Assembly (NCBI RefSeq): GCF_021044685.1
Contig: NZ_CP088014.1
Coordinates: 6,186,001 to 6,250,000, forward strand
Direction of reading: 5' to 3'
Length of the DNA: 64,000 nt
From: Bradyrhizobium daqingense
GTDB taxonomy: Bacteria > Pseudomonadota > Alphaproteobacteria > Rhizobiales > Xanthobacteraceae
In this document: in pieces, positions 34,482 to 43,978 of the stretch
Layout: each line of letters begins with the position of its first letter
Numbering within the stretch: the stretch's first letter is position 1
Made by a program: the position numbers and the translations under genes
Notes under the pieces: generated by a model
Database searches by the model: none
What the model was told of the DNA's origin: nothing
The model's input: only the letters and a program-made list of their open reading frames with translations

Positions 34482-34572
34482 TTCAGTCCACTCTCTTTGG
34501 TCCCCATCACCGGCCTTCTAGCGCCCCGGCGCGCGGTTTGCCAAGCACCTTGCGCAAAGGAAAGCGCGGGAT

Positions 34573-35745
34573 TCAGGCCAGCGCGGCAGCAGCCGGCCGG
34601 GGCCGGGTCAGGACCACCAGAATCAGCGCCGTCACGACGAAACCGACCGCGACGAAGCCGAGCGTGTGCAGGAGCTCGCGGGCGAACAGCAGCCCGCCGA
34701 TGGCCGAGCCGACCGCCTGACCAATATAGAGGACGGACGTGTTGAGGGCGACGGTCGCCGACGCCAGCGAGGGCGCGGCCGCGACCAGCCGCACCTGCTG
34801 CATCGAATTGGTCGAGGCGAAGCCGAGGCCCCAGACCGCGACCGCGCCGGCCATCAACATGAGCGTGCCGGCACCGAGCGCCCAGCCCGTGATGCCCGCG
34901 AGCAGCAGGGAGGTGAACAGCAGCGAAGTGCGGTAAGGGCCCGAGGTGTCGACGATGCGGGTCGCGACGGCGACGCCGAGGAAGCCGCAGACGCCGTAGA
35001 GCGCGAACACCATGCCGATGGCATCGGGACCGGCTCCGGTCAGCTTGTTGAGCAGAGGACCCATATAGGTGAACACCACGAACTGTCCGGACATTTGCAG
35101 CATGGTGATCGCAAGCAGGAGCAGGATCGTCTTGCTGCGGCCGACCGCGGCCCAGGTCTTGATGTCCACTGGCGTGCCCTTCAGGTCCACCGGAAGACGC
35201 AGCAACAAGAGCAGGAAGCTGATGCAGCCGAGTGCGCCGATCCCGCCATAGGCGGCGCGCCAGCCATAGCGGCTGGCGATGAAAGTGATCAGCGGCAGGC
35301 CGACGGCCGCAGCGAGCGACCAGCCGAGGAAGATGTAGGCGATGGTGCTGCCGCGCCGCTCCACCGGCACGATCAGCGCCGCCGTGCCCGCGGCCTGCGG
35401 CGTATAGAGCGCACCGATCGCGAGCATCACCAGCCGGATCGCGAGCAGGCTCGCATAGTCGGGGACAAAGGCCGAGGCGAGATTGCCGACGGCAAGCACC
35501 GCCAGCGTGGTCGCGAGCAGCGTCCGCCGTTCGATGCGGCTGGTCAGCCAGGCCGTCAGCGGCGAGCCGATGCACAACGTGATCGCACCGAACGTGATCA
35601 GCAGCCCGGCCGCATGGATGCTGACGTCGAGCCCGCTCGCCAATTCCGGCAGCATGCCCGCGGGCGCCAGCACCGAGCAGCCGGTGACGATGTTGCCGAG
35701 CATCAGGGCGGTTGGCGCGAAGCGAGGGGCGCGGGGGGGTTCCAT
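34573..35745 (-). CDS. MFS transporter, DHA1-like drug exporter type
   Basis: A 390-residue protein with 12 predicted helices, starting MEPPRAPRFAPTALMLGN; an upstream 24-codon extension is unlikely. LVMLAIGALYTPQAAGTAAL and the loop SRIERRTLLATTLAVLAVGN follow the DHA1/AraJ-like pattern. Members export sugars, arabinose derivatives or drugs using the proton gradient. The gene stands alone, about 180 bp from the divergent thrS. The substrate is unknown. The 1730-codon frame that spans this gene on another minus-strand frame is an artefact of high G+C. Confidence 0.85.
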   Translation of the reverse strand: MEPPRAPRFAPTALMLGNIVTGCSVLAPAGMLPELASGLDVSIHAAGLLITFGAITLCIGSPLTAWLTSRIERRTLLATTLAVLAVGNLASAFVPDYASLLAIRLVMLAIGALYTPQAAGTAALIVPVERRGSTIAYIFLGWSLAAAVGLPLITFIASRYGWRAAYGGIGALGCISFLLLLLRLPVDLKGTPVDIKTWAAVGRSKTILLLLAITMLQMSGQFVVFTYMGPLLNKLTGAGPDAIGMVFALYGVCGFLGVAVATRIVDTSGPYRTSLLFTSLLLAGITGWALGAGTLMLMAGAVAVWGLGFASTNSMQQVRLVAAAPSLASATVALNTSVLYIGQAVGSAIGGLLFARELLHTLGFVAVGFVVTALILVVLTRPRPAAAALA

Positions 35746-35929
35746 GCAAATGCATGTAGAGCGGGCGCTCAGCCAATGAAAGGGCCTTTGCGAAATAGTT
35801 GGCGCGGGCGGCGGCATTGCGCGCGGATTTTCTTGGAAATGCCCGATTGCGCAGGCCGAATCGCCTGATATATCGCTCGTTCCCGCTTACCTGCGCTCGT
35901 TCGCAGGAGTGAGCCTCAGGAGTAAAGCA

Positions 35930-37972
35930 ATGACCGACCAGCCCAAGTCCGAATCCGGCTTCCAGTATTCCCTCAGCAATCTGAAGCCCGTGACCCCCGC
36001 CGCCAAAGTCACCCTCACCTTCCCGGACGGCGCCCGGCGCGAATACGACAAGAGCATCACCGGCCTCGAGATCGCCAAGGGCATCTCGCCGTCGCTGGCC
36101 AAGCGCACGGTCGCGATGGCGCTCGACGGTGTCATCGCCGACCTCGACGATCCCATCGAAGCCGATGCCAAGATCGAGCTGATCAATCGCGACGATCCCC
36201 GCGCGCTCGAATTGATCCGCCACGATTGCGCCCACGTGCTGGCCGAAGCCGTGCAATCGCTGTGGCCCGGCACCCAGGTCACCATCGGCCCGGTGATCGA
36301 GAACGGCTTCTATTACGACTTCTTCCGCAACGAGCCGTTCACGCCGGAAGATTTTGCCGCGATCGAGAAGAAGATGCGCGAGATCATCGCGCGCGACAAA
36401 CCCTTCACCAAGGAAGTCTGGGATCGCGAAAAGACCAAGCAGGTGTTCCGCGACAAGGGCGAGGCTTTCAAGGTCGAGCTGGTCGATGCCATTCCCGGCA
36501 ACGAGCCGATCAAGATCTACTACCAGGGCGATTGGTTCGACCTCTGCCGCGGCCCGCACATGACCTCGACCGGCAAGGTCGGCAACGCCTTCAAGCTGAT
36601 GAAGGTGGCCGGCGCCTATTGGCGCGGCGACAGCAACAACCCGATGCTGACCCGCATCTACGGCACCGCCTTCGCCAAGCAGGAGGACCTCGACGCTTAC
36701 CTCAAGCAGATCGAGGAAGCGGAGAAGCGCGACCATCGCAAGCTCGGGCGCGAGCTCGACCTCTTCCACTTCCAGGAGGAAGGTCCGGGCGTCGTGTTCT
36801 GGCACCCGAAGGGCTGGACCATCTTCCAGCAGCTGATCGCCTATATGCGCCGTCGCCTCACTGGCGACTACAGCGAGGTCAACGCGCCGCAGATCCTGGA
36901 CAAGGGGCTGTGGGAAACCTCGGGCCATTGGGGCTGGTATCGCGAGAACATGTTCGCGGCTCAGTCGGCCGGCGACGAGGCCGAAGACAAGCGCTGGTTT
37001 GCGCTCAAGCCGATGAACTGCCCCGGTCACGTGCAGATCTTCAAGCACGGCCTGAAGAGCTATCGCGACCTGCCGCTGCGCCTCGCCGAGTTCGGCGTGG
37101 TGCATCGCTACGAGCCCTCCGGCGCCATGCACGGGCTGATGCGCGTGCGCGGCTTCACCCAGGACGACGCCCATATCTTCTGCACCGAGGACCAGCTCGC
37201 CGAGGAATGCCTGAAGATCAACGACCTGATCCTGTCGACTTACGCCGATTTCGGCTTCACCGGCGATCTCATCGTGAAGCTGTCGACCCGTCCGGAAAAG
37301 CGCGTCGGCACCGATGCGATGTGGGACCACGCCGAGCGGGTGATGGCGACCGTGCTGCGCGAGATTCAGACGCAAAACAACCACATCAAGACCGAGATCA
37401 ATCCCGGCGAAGGCGCCTTCTACGGGCCGAAGTTCGAGTACGTGCTGCGCGATGCCATTGGCCGCGACTGGCAGTGCGGCACCACGCAGGTCGACTTCAA
37501 CCTGCCGGAGCGGTTCGGGGCGTTCTACATCGACCATGACGGCGGCAAGAAGCCGCCGGTGATGGTGCATCGCGCGATCTGCGGCTCGATGGAGCGCTAT
37601 ATCGGCATCCTCATCGAGCACTATGCCGGCAACTTCCCGCTCTGGCTGTCGCCGGTGCAAGTTGTGGTCACCACCATCACCTCGGAAGCCGACGACTACG
37701 CCAAGCAGGTCGTCGAGCAGGCGCGGCGCGCGGGCCTTCGGGTCGAGATCGATTTGCGCAACGAAAAGATCAACTACAAGGTCCGCGAGCATTCGCTGGC
37801 CAAGATCCCCGCGCTGCTCGTGGTCGGCAAGAAAGAGGCCGAGACGCAGTCGGTCTCGGTCCGCCGCCTCGGCAGCGACGGCCAGAAGGTGATGACGACG
37901 CAGGAGGCGATCGCTGCCCTCCTCGACGAGGCGACCCCGCCGGATGTCCGGCGGGCGCGCGGCGCTGTCTGA
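35930..37972 (+). CDS. thrS: Threonyl-tRNA synthetase
   Basis: A 680-residue class II synthetase that charges tRNA-Thr. The start has CAGGAGTAA at ideal spacing. Domain order is complete. The TGS domain (about 20-85) comes first, then the editing domain with HDCAHVLAEAVQSLWPG and its second His-Cys site in DLCRGPHMTST. The catalytic core carries motif 2 in RYEPSGAMHGLMRVRGFTQD, zinc-site residues include Cys in KPMNCPGHVQIF, and motif 3 is PVMVHRAICGSMERYIGILI. The anticodon-binding domain (PLWLSPVQVVVTT) ends the protein. No T-box or riboswitch is evident in the short leader. Confidence 0.98.
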   Translation: MTDQPKSESGFQYSLSNLKPVTPAAKVTLTFPDGARREYDKSITGLEIAKGISPSLAKRTVAMALDGVIADLDDPIEADAKIELINRDDPRALELIRHDCAHVLAEAVQSLWPGTQVTIGPVIENGFYYDFFRNEPFTPEDFAAIEKKMREIIARDKPFTKEVWDREKTKQVFRDKGEAFKVELVDAIPGNEPIKIYYQGDWFDLCRGPHMTSTGKVGNAFKLMKVAGAYWRGDSNNPMLTRIYGTAFAKQEDLDAYLKQIEEAEKRDHRKLGRELDLFHFQEEGPGVVFWHPKGWTIFQQLIAYMRRRLTGDYSEVNAPQILDKGLWETSGHWGWYRENMFAAQSAGDEAEDKRWFALKPMNCPGHVQIFKHGLKSYRDLPLRLAEFGVVHRYEPSGAMHGLMRVRGFTQDDAHIFCTEDQLAEECLKINDLILSTYADFGFTGDLIVKLSTRPEKRVGTDAMWDHAERVMATVLREIQTQNNHIKTEINPGEGAFYGPKFEYVLRDAIGRDWQCGTTQVDFNLPERFGAFYIDHDGGKKPPVMVHRAICGSMERYIGILIEHYAGNFPLWLSPVQVVVTTITSEADDYAKQVVEQARRAGLRVEIDLRNEKINYKVREHSLAKIPALLVVGKKEAETQSVSVRRLGSDGQKVMTTQEAIAALLDEATPPDVRRARGAV

Positions 37973-38004
37973 TCCCTGAAATCTATCTAAATTCGCTTCC
38001 GGTT

Positions 38005-38041
38005 GCGGGCGTGCATGCCTATCTCGTGTCTGCACGCCCGC
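38005..38041 (+). promoter_or_regulatory. 11-bp hairpin between thrS and the nitroreductase gene
   Basis: GCGGGCGTGCA (38005-38015) is the exact inverse of TGCACGCCCGC (38031-38041), with a 15-nt loop. It sits 32 bp after the thrS stop and 24 bp before the GTG at 38066. With no T tract it may be an mRNA-processing or attenuation element rather than a terminator. Confidence 0.5.
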
Positions 38042-38065
38042 CGACCAGCTGAAGAGGATATCGCA

Positions 38066-38629
38066 GTGCCCGATGCCATCGAACTCCTGAAGACCCGCCG
38101 CTCGGTCAAGCCGCGCGAGATGACCGGGCCCGGCCCCTCCGCAACCGAGCTCGAAACGATCCTCACCATCGGCGCCCGCGTGCCCGATCATGGCAAGCTG
38201 GCGCCCTGGCGCTTCATCATCTTCGAGGGTGACGCGCGCCAGCGTGCCGGCGAGGTGATCGCGAAGGTCTTCGCCCGGAAGAATCCCGGCGCGCCCGCCG
38301 CGGATGTCGAGGTCGAGCGCAAGCGCCTCATGGACGCGCCGCTCGTGATCGGCATCGTCAGCTTCACCAAGCCGCATCCGAAGGTGCCGGCCTTCGAGCA
38401 GGAATTGTCGGCGGGGGCCAGCGCCATGAACATCGTCACGGCCGCGACCGCCCTCGGCTACGGCGCCTGCTGGCTGACCGGCTGGTTCTCCTTTGACCGC
38501 GACGTGCTCGATGGCCTCGGCCTCAAGCCGGACGAAAAGCTCGCCGGCTTCATCCATGTCGGCACGCCGACCAAGCCGAGCGAAGACCGTCCGCGACCGT
38601 TCCTTTCGGAAATCGTGACTCGCTTTTAA
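38066..38629 (+). CDS. Nitroreductase-family flavoprotein
   Basis: A 187-residue FMN-dependent reductase. The GTG at 38066 follows GAAGAGG; the ATG at 38003 would read through the hairpin and is rejected. Family features are the FMN-phosphate contact KTRRSVKPREM, RVPDHGKLAPWRFIIFEGD, and the late NIVTAATALGYGACWLTGWF. It resembles the YdjA type, a compact nitroreductase reducing quinones or nitro compounds with NAD(P)H. It is probably cytoplasmic. Confidence 0.88.
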   Translation: MPDAIELLKTRRSVKPREMTGPGPSATELETILTIGARVPDHGKLAPWRFIIFEGDARQRAGEVIAKVFARKNPGAPAADVEVERKRLMDAPLVIGIVSFTKPHPKVPAFEQELSAGASAMNIVTAATALGYGACWLTGWFSFDRDVLDGLGLKPDEKLAGFIHVGTPTKPSEDRPRPFLSEIVTRF

Positions 38630-38692
38630 TCGGAGTCTGGTTGACGCCTTCGACGTCTTGCGGCTTTGTTCCCGGCCAGGGAGGAAGTCCGG

Positions 38693-39964
38693 ATGAGACG
38701 CCGTGAATTTCTGGTCGGGGCCGCGCTGCTCGCCGGCTCGATGGCGCGAAGCCGCGCAGCCGCCAACATCCCCGCCCCGTCGCCCGATGGGCTCGACCGC
38801 ATCACCGCCTATTTCGACAACGAGACCGGAAGCGGCCGGCTGCCGGGCGCCGTGATCATGGTCCAGCAGCACGGCAAGCCGGTCTACCTCAAGTCCTTCG
38901 GCGTACGCGACGTCGCGACCGGCCTTGCCATGACGCCGGACACGATCTTCGCCATCCATTCGATGACCAAGCCGATCACGTGCCTCGGTGCGATGATGCT
39001 GATCGACGAGGGCAAGCTCGCGCTGACCGACCCCGTGTCGAAATACGTCCCCCTCTTCGCCGACACCAAGGTGGGCCTCGAGATCACCAAGCCGGACGGC
39101 AAGCTGGAGCTCGATCTCGTCCCGCCGGTCCGTCCTGTCAACATCGAGGATCTGCTGCGGCACACCTCGGGCATCAGCTACGACTACATCGGCGGCAAAT
39201 GGGTCGAGCAGGCCTACAAGGCCGCCAACATCTTCGAGGGCCCCTTCGACAACAGGGAGTTCGCCGACCGCATCGCCAAGCTGCCACTGGCGCGGCAGCC
39301 GGGAACGCTCTGGCGCTACGGCCATTCCACCGACGTGCTCGGCGCCGTCATCGAGATCATCTCGGGCCAGACGCTCTATGCATTCCTGAAACAGCGCATC
39401 TTCGATCCGCTCGGCATGAACAGCACCAAATTCGCGTTGGCGACGGAAAATGAGCTGGCGCGAATGGCGCGGCCGTTGCCGAGCGATTTCATCCTGCTCG
39501 CCGCCGAGCGCGAGCGCCTCAACCATCCGGAATGGCAGTCCGGCGGCGGCGGGCTGCTCTCGACCATCACCGATTATCAGCGCTTCTCGCAGATGCTGCT
39601 CAACGGCGGCGAGTTCGAAGGCAAGCGCTATCTGACCCCTGCCGCATTCAAGGCCATGACGACCGATCACATCGGCCCCGACTCGGGCGTCGGGCGCGAC
39701 TATTTCTATTTCCCGGGCGACGGCTTCGGCTATGGCTACGGCCTTGCAGTTCGCACCGATCCCGGCAACGCCAAACCGCCGCCGCCGGGCTCGCTCGGCG
39801 AGTTGAAATGGGACAGCGGCAGCGGCACCTATTTCGGCGTAGATCCCAAGCTCGACATGGTCTACCTCATGATGCAGCAGACCCAGAACGAGCGCAGCCG
39901 CATTACACCCGCGTTCAAGGCGCTGGTGTACGACTGCTACCCGGAAGCCTTACGCCGCCCGTGA
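38693..39964 (+). CDS. Tat-exported serine hydrolase (beta-lactamase family)
   Basis: A 423-residue protein starting MRRREFLVGAALLAGSMARS; the twin arginines in RRREFLVG followed by a hydrophobic stretch indicate Tat export. The ATG has GGGAGGAAG upstream. The nucleophile motif is SMTK (FAIHSMTKPITCLGAM). The second motif appears as YGHS (RYGHSTDVLGAVIEI), with Ser for Asn. The region near DSGSGTYFGVDPKLD takes the third motif's place. It is related to esterase EstB and class C beta-lactamases; the substrate is unknown. Its 3' end overlaps the convergent GGDEF/EAL gene by 15 bp. Confidence 0.87.
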   Translation: MRRREFLVGAALLAGSMARSRAAANIPAPSPDGLDRITAYFDNETGSGRLPGAVIMVQQHGKPVYLKSFGVRDVATGLAMTPDTIFAIHSMTKPITCLGAMMLIDEGKLALTDPVSKYVPLFADTKVGLEITKPDGKLELDLVPPVRPVNIEDLLRHTSGISYDYIGGKWVEQAYKAANIFEGPFDNREFADRIAKLPLARQPGTLWRYGHSTDVLGAVIEIISGQTLYAFLKQRIFDPLGMNSTKFALATENELARMARPLPSDFILLAAERERLNHPEWQSGGGGLLSTITDYQRFSQMLLNGGEFEGKRYLTPAAFKAMTTDHIGPDSGVGRDYFYFPGDGFGYGYGLAVRTDPGNAKPPPPGSLGELKWDSGSGTYFGVDPKLDMVYLMMQQTQNERSRITPAFKALVYDCYPEALRRP

Positions 39965-42412
39965 GGCGCGCTGGCCGAAATCGGCGAGCAGCTTTGCGAT
40001 CTCGGCAGCGGGCCGCGCTGCGCTGAACAGGAAGCCCTGCACCTCGTTGCAGCCTTCGGCGCGCAGCCAGTCGAGCTGATCCTCGGTCTCGACGCCTTCC
40101 GCCGTCGTGGTGATGTTGAGGCTGCGGCCGAGCCCGGAGATCGCACGTACGATCGCGCTGCAATCGGGCCGCTGCGCCAGATCCTTGACGAAGGATTGGT
40201 CGATCTTGATCTTGTCGAAGGGGAAGCTGCGCAGATAGCTCAGGCTCGAATAGCCGGTGCCGAAATCATCCATGGAGATGCCGACGCCGAGCTCGCGCAG
40301 CTGATGCAGGATGGCGAGGTTGGCTTCGGTCTCCGCCAGGAAGATCGACTCCGTGATCTCGAGTTCGAGCCGCCGCGGCGACAGGCCGGACTGCGCCAGG
40401 GCCGAGATCACGATTTGAACCAGATTGCGGCTGCGGAATTGCGCCGGCGACAGGTTGACCGCGACCTTGACGTCGGCCGGCCAATTGACGGCCTCGGCGC
40501 AGGCCTCGCGCAGCACCCATTCGCCGAGCTGGGTGATCAGACCGATGTCCTCGGCGACCGGAATGAACTCGGCGGGCGAGATCATGCCCTTGTCCGGATG
40601 ACGCCAGCGCAGCAGCGACTCGAAGCCGGAGATGCGGTCGGAGGCGATCGACACCAGCGGCTGGTAGTGCAGCTCGAACTCGCCATTGGCAAAGGCACGG
40701 CGCAGATCAAGCTCCATGTCGCGGCGCTTCTGTGCCTGCAGGTCCATCTCGCGCTCAAAGAAATGGTGCACGCCGCCGCCGTCGGACTTGGCCCGGTACA
40801 GCGCCATGTCGGCATTGCGCATCAGCTCCTCGGACGTCGTGCCGTCACCCGGAGACAGCGCGATGCCGATGCTGGCGCCGATCACCATTTCCTGGCCGTC
40901 GATGTCGTAGGGCGCCTTCAGCATGTCGATCAGCAGGGTCGCGCAAGCGCTGGCTTCGTTCGGCGAGACGTCGGCCGCGAGGATGACGGCAAACTCGTCG
41001 CCGCCGAGCCGGGCCGCGAGATTGGCACCGCGGACCGCGGTGGTGAGGCGCTCGGCAACTTGCTTGAGGAGGCGATCGCCCGCGGGATGGCCGAAGGAAT
41101 CGTTGATGTTCTTGAACAGGTCGAGATCGATATAGAGCACGCCGACCCGCCTGCCCCCGGCCTGGTCGAGCGCCTGCTTCAACCGCTCCTGGAAATGTTC
41201 GCGGTTCGGCAGGTCGGTGAGCCCGTCATGATGGGCCATGTGGGCGATCCGCGCCTCGGCCTTGCGCCGCTCGGTGATGTCGACCACCGCGACCAGATAG
41301 CCGTCGCGATCGTCGAAGGCGACGCGGCGGCCGAAGGTGAGCACCTCGATCTCGCTGCCGTCGGCGCGCAAGTGCCGCCAGTTACGCGAGGAGTGATAGG
41401 CATCGCCGAGACGTTCGAGCGCCTCGGCGTGGCTCTCCCACTCGTCCTCGGGCCAGATCTCGTGCAGCCTCATGCGCAGGAAGGTGGCGCGGCTGTAACC
41501 GTAATGCTGGACCGCGGCGTCGTTGACGCTGAGGAATTGCTTGGTCTCGGCGTCGAACACCCACATCGGCATCGGGTTGTTGTCGAACAGCAGGCGGAAT
41601 GATGCGTCGCGCCGCTTCAAGGCGGTGACGTCGGAGATCGTCAGCGAGACCACGTCGGCGAAGGCGGTGGCGCTGAGCCTGAGGTAGCGGCCTTCGTTCT
41701 CGATCTCGAGCTGCTCGCCGCGGCCGCCCGAGACGGCCTCGAGCAGGAATTCCATCACCTCGGGCGACGCCAACAGCGTGCCGCCCTCACGGACCCGCCG
41801 CCACAACAGGCTTCCGGCCGCGGCCTTCAGCAGCGCGCCTGCGCTCCTGTTGTGGTGCACGATCTGGAGATCGAACGGCCTGCCCGCGGCATCGCGCAGC
41901 GTTGCCAGCGAGACGACCGCGTCGTCCGTCGCCGAGAAAATCGCATCGAGCAGATTATATTGCGTGCCGCGCTCGTTGACGTAGGCGCCGACCAGCGTGG
42001 CGCCCCAGCGCGAGGCGGTCGGCAGCGCCAGCAGATCGTAGATCCTCACCATGCCGTCGCGCACGCAATGCGCGCTCGCGTGATGCGGCTGCCCCGTCGC
42101 GAGCGCGATGCACGCGGCTTCCGTCAGCGCCGTGGCGCAATCGGGCGACAGCTCCGCGACCGGAATGTCCCAGCGCTCTTCGCCGAGCCATTTCTGCACG
42201 TAACGCCCGCTGCGCGACAATTCGAGCGCGCCCTCACCCCTGAGCAGCGCGATGTGGTCGGCGAGCCGACCGAGGCTGCCGAGCATCACGTCCTCGTAGC
42301 GCGGCAACCGTTCGCCCGGCTTCAACGCGGCACGCCATTTGCGCCGAAGCACCGGGATGTCATCGAACATTTCGGCGGCCGGTTTTCCCGACACTTTCTT
42401 CGCGGCAGTCAT
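39950..42412 (-). CDS. PAS-GGDEF-EAL cyclic-di-GMP signalling protein
   Basis: An 820-residue protein starting MTAAKKVSGKPAAEMF. The N-terminal ~140 residues read as a PAS-like sensor region (SLGRLADHIALLRGEGALEL), followed by a second PAS-type region (about 165-265). A clear PAS domain comes next (FRLLFDNNPMPMWVFD, about 272-385). The GGDEF domain has the intact active site LGGDEF (470-474), but the product-inhibition site is RGAN rather than RxxD. The EAL domain carries ESL instead of EAL (598-600), with DDFGTGYSSLSYL intact. Diguanylate cyclase activity is likely; the phosphodiesterase is probably active since the catalytic Glu is kept. It has no membrane segment. Confidence 0.92.
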   Translation of the reverse strand: MTAAKKVSGKPAAEMFDDIPVLRRKWRAALKPGERLPRYEDVMLGSLGRLADHIALLRGEGALELSRSGRYVQKWLGEERWDIPVAELSPDCATALTEAACIALATGQPHHASAHCVRDGMVRIYDLLALPTASRWGATLVGAYVNERGTQYNLLDAIFSATDDAVVSLATLRDAAGRPFDLQIVHHNRSAGALLKAAAGSLLWRRVREGGTLLASPEVMEFLLEAVSGGRGEQLEIENEGRYLRLSATAFADVVSLTISDVTALKRRDASFRLLFDNNPMPMWVFDAETKQFLSVNDAAVQHYGYSRATFLRMRLHEIWPEDEWESHAEALERLGDAYHSSRNWRHLRADGSEIEVLTFGRRVAFDDRDGYLVAVVDITERRKAEARIAHMAHHDGLTDLPNREHFQERLKQALDQAGGRRVGVLYIDLDLFKNINDSFGHPAGDRLLKQVAERLTTAVRGANLAARLGGDEFAVILAADVSPNEASACATLLIDMLKAPYDIDGQEMVIGASIGIALSPGDGTTSEELMRNADMALYRAKSDGGGVHHFFEREMDLQAQKRRDMELDLRRAFANGEFELHYQPLVSIASDRISGFESLLRWRHPDKGMISPAEFIPVAEDIGLITQLGEWVLREACAEAVNWPADVKVAVNLSPAQFRSRNLVQIVISALAQSGLSPRRLELEITESIFLAETEANLAILHQLRELGVGISMDDFGTGYSSLSYLRSFPFDKIKIDQSFVKDLAQRPDCSAIVRAISGLGRSLNITTTAEGVETEDQLDWLRAEGCNEVQGFLFSAARPAAEIAKLLADFGQRASRAA

Positions 42413-42578
42413 GGCAGTCCCCAACGCACTATCCCGGCGCATCCAATGCGGAGGCACTTAACGGCGTGTAAAGGCGACGCAGACGCGGGTAGAGCTGGCC
42501 CCGCAAATTCGGACAGTAGCTTGAGTGGATTTTCTGCCTGACAGCGGCGAGGATTCTTGCTGCGAATCAGGAGCGAAG

Positions 42579-42884
42579 ATGACGAAGAAGAGCCGCCGGA
42601 CGCATTCTCCGGCATTCAAGGCGAAGGTTGCTTTGGCTGCGGTCAAAGGAGACAAGACACTGGCGGAGCTGGCGCAACTGTTTGATGTTCATCCGAACCA
42701 GATCACGATCTGGAAAAACCAGCTCCTGGAAGGCGCCGCCGGCGTGTTTGGGCATGACAAGACATCGGCCGAGACGCCGGTCGATTTGAAGGCGTTGCAT
42801 GCCAAGATCGGCGAGCTGGCGTTGGAAAACGATTTTTTGTCCGGCGCGCTCACCAAGGCGGGCCTGCTGAGCGCAAAGCGATGA
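42579..42884 (+). CDS. IS3 transposase OrfA
   Basis: A 101-residue helix-turn-helix protein (MTKKSRRTHSPAFKAKVALA, then LAELAQLFDVHPNQITIWKN) that recognises the element ends, with a leucine-rich C-terminus for oligomerisation. An ATG 18 codons upstream is less likely, since GGAGCGAAG precedes this one. A slippery heptamer T-TTT-TTG at 42833-42839 lies in frame, and the -1 frame from there runs open into orfB, allowing an OrfAB fusion by programmed frameshifting. Confidence 0.9.
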   Translation: MTKKSRRTHSPAFKAKVALAAVKGDKTLAELAQLFDVHPNQITIWKNQLLEGAAGVFGHDKTSAETPVDLKALHAKIGELALENDFLSGALTKAGLLSAKR

Positions 42885-43708
42885 TCGACCGCGGTCATGA
42901 TCTTTCTATCGTGCGCCAGGCGAAGGTCCTGAAGCTGGCTCGCAGCACGGTCTACTATGAACCTCGGCCAGTTTCGGCCGAGGACCTTGCCTTGATGCGT
43001 CGGCTCGATGAGCTGCATCTCGATTATCCCTTCGCGGGAGCGCGTATGCTGCGATCGTTGCTGCGGCGGGAGGGGGTATACGCCGGTCGCCGCCACATCG
43101 CGACGCTGATGAAGCGCATGGGGATCGAGGCGGTCTATCGTCGCCCGAACACGAGCAAGCCGGCTCCGGGTCACAAGATCTACCCGTACCTGTTGCGCGG
43201 ATTGAAGATCGAGCGGCCCGACCATGCGTGGGCAATGGACATCACCTACATTCCGATGCGGCGTGGCTTCGTCTATCTCGCGGCGGTCGTCGATGTGTTC
43301 AGCCGACGGGTCCTGGCCCATCGCGTCTCGATCACAATGGAGGCGGCCTTCTGCGTCGAAGCGGTCCAGGAGGCGTTGGCGAAGCACGGCAGGCCCGCGA
43401 TTTTCAACACGGACCAGGGCAGCCAGTTCACCAGCCTCGAGTTCACCGATGTGCTGCTGGACGCGAAGATCGCCATCAGCATGGATGGCAAGGGCGCCTG
43501 GCGCGACAACGTGTTTGTCGAGCGGCTCTGGCGCACGGTCAAATACGAAGAAGTTTATCTCCGCGCCTACGACAGCGTGTCCGAGGCGCGAGCGTCAATT
43601 GCCAAGTATCTGGCCTTCTACAATCAGGGACGCCCTCACTCGAGCCTTGACGGGCGCACGCCCGACGAGGCTTACTTCGGCACGCAAGCTATGGTGATGG
43701 CCGCATGA
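42881..43708 (+). CDS. IS3 transposase OrfB (rve integrase domain)
   Basis: A 275-residue catalytic subunit. The N-terminal HTH_21-like region (LARSTVYYEPRPVSAEDLAL) is followed by the DDE core: Asp in AWAMDITYIPM, Asp in IFNTDQGSQFTS, and Glu in VKYEEVYLRAY. The family tail FYNQGRPHSSLDGRTPDEAY is present. Its ATG overlaps the orfA stop (ATGA, 42881-42884). It is complete and likely functional. Confidence 0.92.
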   Translation: MIDRGHDLSIVRQAKVLKLARSTVYYEPRPVSAEDLALMRRLDELHLDYPFAGARMLRSLLRREGVYAGRRHIATLMKRMGIEAVYRRPNTSKPAPGHKIYPYLLRGLKIERPDHAWAMDITYIPMRRGFVYLAAVVDVFSRRVLAHRVSITMEAAFCVEAVQEALAKHGRPAIFNTDQGSQFTSLEFTDVLLDAKIAISMDGKGAWRDNVFVERLWRTVKYEEVYLRAYDSVSEARASIAKYLAFYNQGRPHSSLDGRTPDEAYFGTQAMVMAA

Positions 43709-43978
43709 CCGTCGCCGACGATTTTGTCGTCGCTCTGGTCGGGCTACGCCCTCCCGACGCAACGACAAAATCGTAAAGCCCCGCGTTCAGCATAACCCGG
43801 CAGGAATCCACTTAAATCCAGCGGGGCGCTGTCCAAACAACCGGGGCCAGCTCTGGTTCCGTTCGGTGACTATGACAGTTTTAAGTCAGGTGTTGGTTAG
43901 TGGGTGTTAGAGACTATGACGGTTGTGCAAACTGCGCTCGTCCGGGCATGCGCTGGCATTTTGGTCCACGACTGCTTT

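Larger units (their letters stand above)
42491..43854 (+). mobile_element. IS3-family insertion sequence with GGT duplication
   Basis: A 1364-bp element bounded by 26-bp imperfect inverted repeats beginning AGAGCTGGCCCCG (21 of 26 match). GGT flanks both sides (42488-42490 and 43855-43857), a 3-bp target duplication usual for IS3. It carries orfA and orfB in the overlapping IS3 arrangement. Confidence 0.88.

Noticed and set aside
34478..39670. A 1730-codon minus-strand frame
   Set aside because: It runs antisense through thrS, the nitroreductase and a serine hydrolase gene, and in another frame through the MFS gene. All of these have clear family motifs in their own frames; the long frame reflects high G+C and few stop codons.
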